Below are positions 7,756-7,939 of a stretch of DNA of 7,939 nucleotides, piece by piece (the stretch's first letter is position 1; each line of letters starts with the position of its first letter). Below the pieces are notes generated by a model. The model was given only the letters and a program-made list of their open reading frames with translations. It had not been told where the DNA came from and did no database searches. The DNA is taken from assembly GCA_024959975.1 (NCBI GenBank), contig JANXFM010000076.1:1-7939 (forward strand). Direction: 5' to 3'. Source of the DNA: Flavobacteriales bacterium. GTDB taxonomy: Bacteria > Bacteroidota > Bacteroidia > Flavobacteriales > UBA7430. The position numbers and the translations under genes are program-made.

Positions 7756-7798
7756 TTTTTGATATAAACAACAAAGCCCCCGCAATTGCGGGGGCTTT
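7756..7798. repeat. 43-bp direct repeat, copy 2 (terminator-containing)
   Basis: This is the second copy of the segment at 6956-6998, in the same orientation and identical at 41 of 43 positions. The two substitutions change a T-A pair of the stem into a C-G pair. Together the copies bracket the lipoprotein gene and its upstream region. Confidence 0.9.
7773..7798 (-). terminator. Hairpin terminator of the right-edge minus-strand gene
   Basis: A perfect inverted repeat with an 11-bp stem, AAAGCCCCCGC and its complement, around AATT. It begins 7 bases after the stop codon of the minus-strand gene at 7806. On that strand it is followed by the U-rich TTGTTTATAT tail. It could also stop plus-strand transcripts, since TTGTTTATTT follows on that side. 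Confidence 0.88.
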
Positions 7799-7805
7799 TG
7801 TTTAT

Positions 7806-7939
7806 TTAAAAACTAATCATTAACTTATTAAGGTGATAAACATACTCAAACTCTTCGTAAGCAATCAAATCAGTTAAATCGTTATACGTTTTAAAGTCCT
7901 TGATAAAAAAGACAAAAGATTCCGATGTCAAATCGATGA
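7806..7939 (-). CDS. C-terminal end of an unidentified minus-strand protein (5' truncated by window edge)
   Basis: On the minus strand a frame runs open from the window edge (first full codon at 7937-7935) to a TAA at 7808-7806, giving 43 residues. It starts IDLTSESFVFFIKDF and ends YHLNKLMISF. No stop codon interrupts it, while the one other minus frame I checked in full closes within about 16 codons and a third closes at once. The residue mix (aromatics, Asp, Lys, Leu) looks like genuine protein, and an intrinsic terminator follows the stop by 7 bases, as expected for a real gene end. There is no membrane segment in the visible part. I do not recognise the family from so short a tail. Confidence 0.65.
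   Translation of the reverse strand, partial: IDLTSESFVFFIKDFKTYNDLTDLIAYEEFEYVYHLNKLMISF

Noticed and set aside
1..7939. A defence island, CRISPR array, prophage or transposon.
   Set aside because: All sizeable genes are biosynthetic or a single lipoprotein; there are no spaced repeat arrays, transposase or integrase motifs, or toxin-antitoxin pairs.

Overview
The window is AT-rich chromosomal DNA that reads as Bacteroidota, most likely order Flavobacteriales. Three things point there: close matches to TAnnTTTG (-7 type) promoters, A-rich translation starts without clear Shine-Dalgarno sequences, and the protein families present (a flavobacterial-type conserved hypothetical protein, ACT-less SerA, single-chain PurL, acidic lipocalin-like lipoprotein). 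This placement is inference, because no rRNA is present.

Layout. Positions 1-501 hold the 3' end of a conserved protein of unknown function. After a 212-bp gap with a candidate promoter comes a tight plus-strand operon: serC (714-1787), a small HAD-fold hydrolase (1790-2224) and serA (2227-3177). The genes are separated by only 2 bases, and the operon ends at a strong intrinsic terminator. purL follows (3268-6951) from its own short leader. A hairpin terminator then separates it from a convergent minus-strand gene for a small acidic lipoprotein (7022-7600). At the right edge is the C-terminal end of another minus-strand gene (7806-7939), which has its own hairpin terminator.

Function. SerA and SerC make O-phosphoserine from 3-phosphoglycerate. 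The HAD protein between them is an unassigned hydrolase whose position invites the question of whether it acts on a serine-pathway metabolite. PurL performs the fourth step of de novo purine synthesis. Serine feeds glycine and one-carbon units to purines, so the neighbourhood is metabolically coherent, although serA and purL are separated by a terminator.

Most of the window is ordinary housekeeping DNA, and I see no CRISPR array, transposase, phage gene or defence system. The parts worth a second look are at the right end. A 43-bp sequence containing a terminator hairpin occurs twice, exactly 800 bp apart, with a compensatory base-pair change in the stem, and it brackets the lipoprotein gene like a cassette. 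Operator-like repeats lie upstream of that gene, and the protein has an anomalous basic C-terminal tail that may come from a one-base length change in an A-tract.
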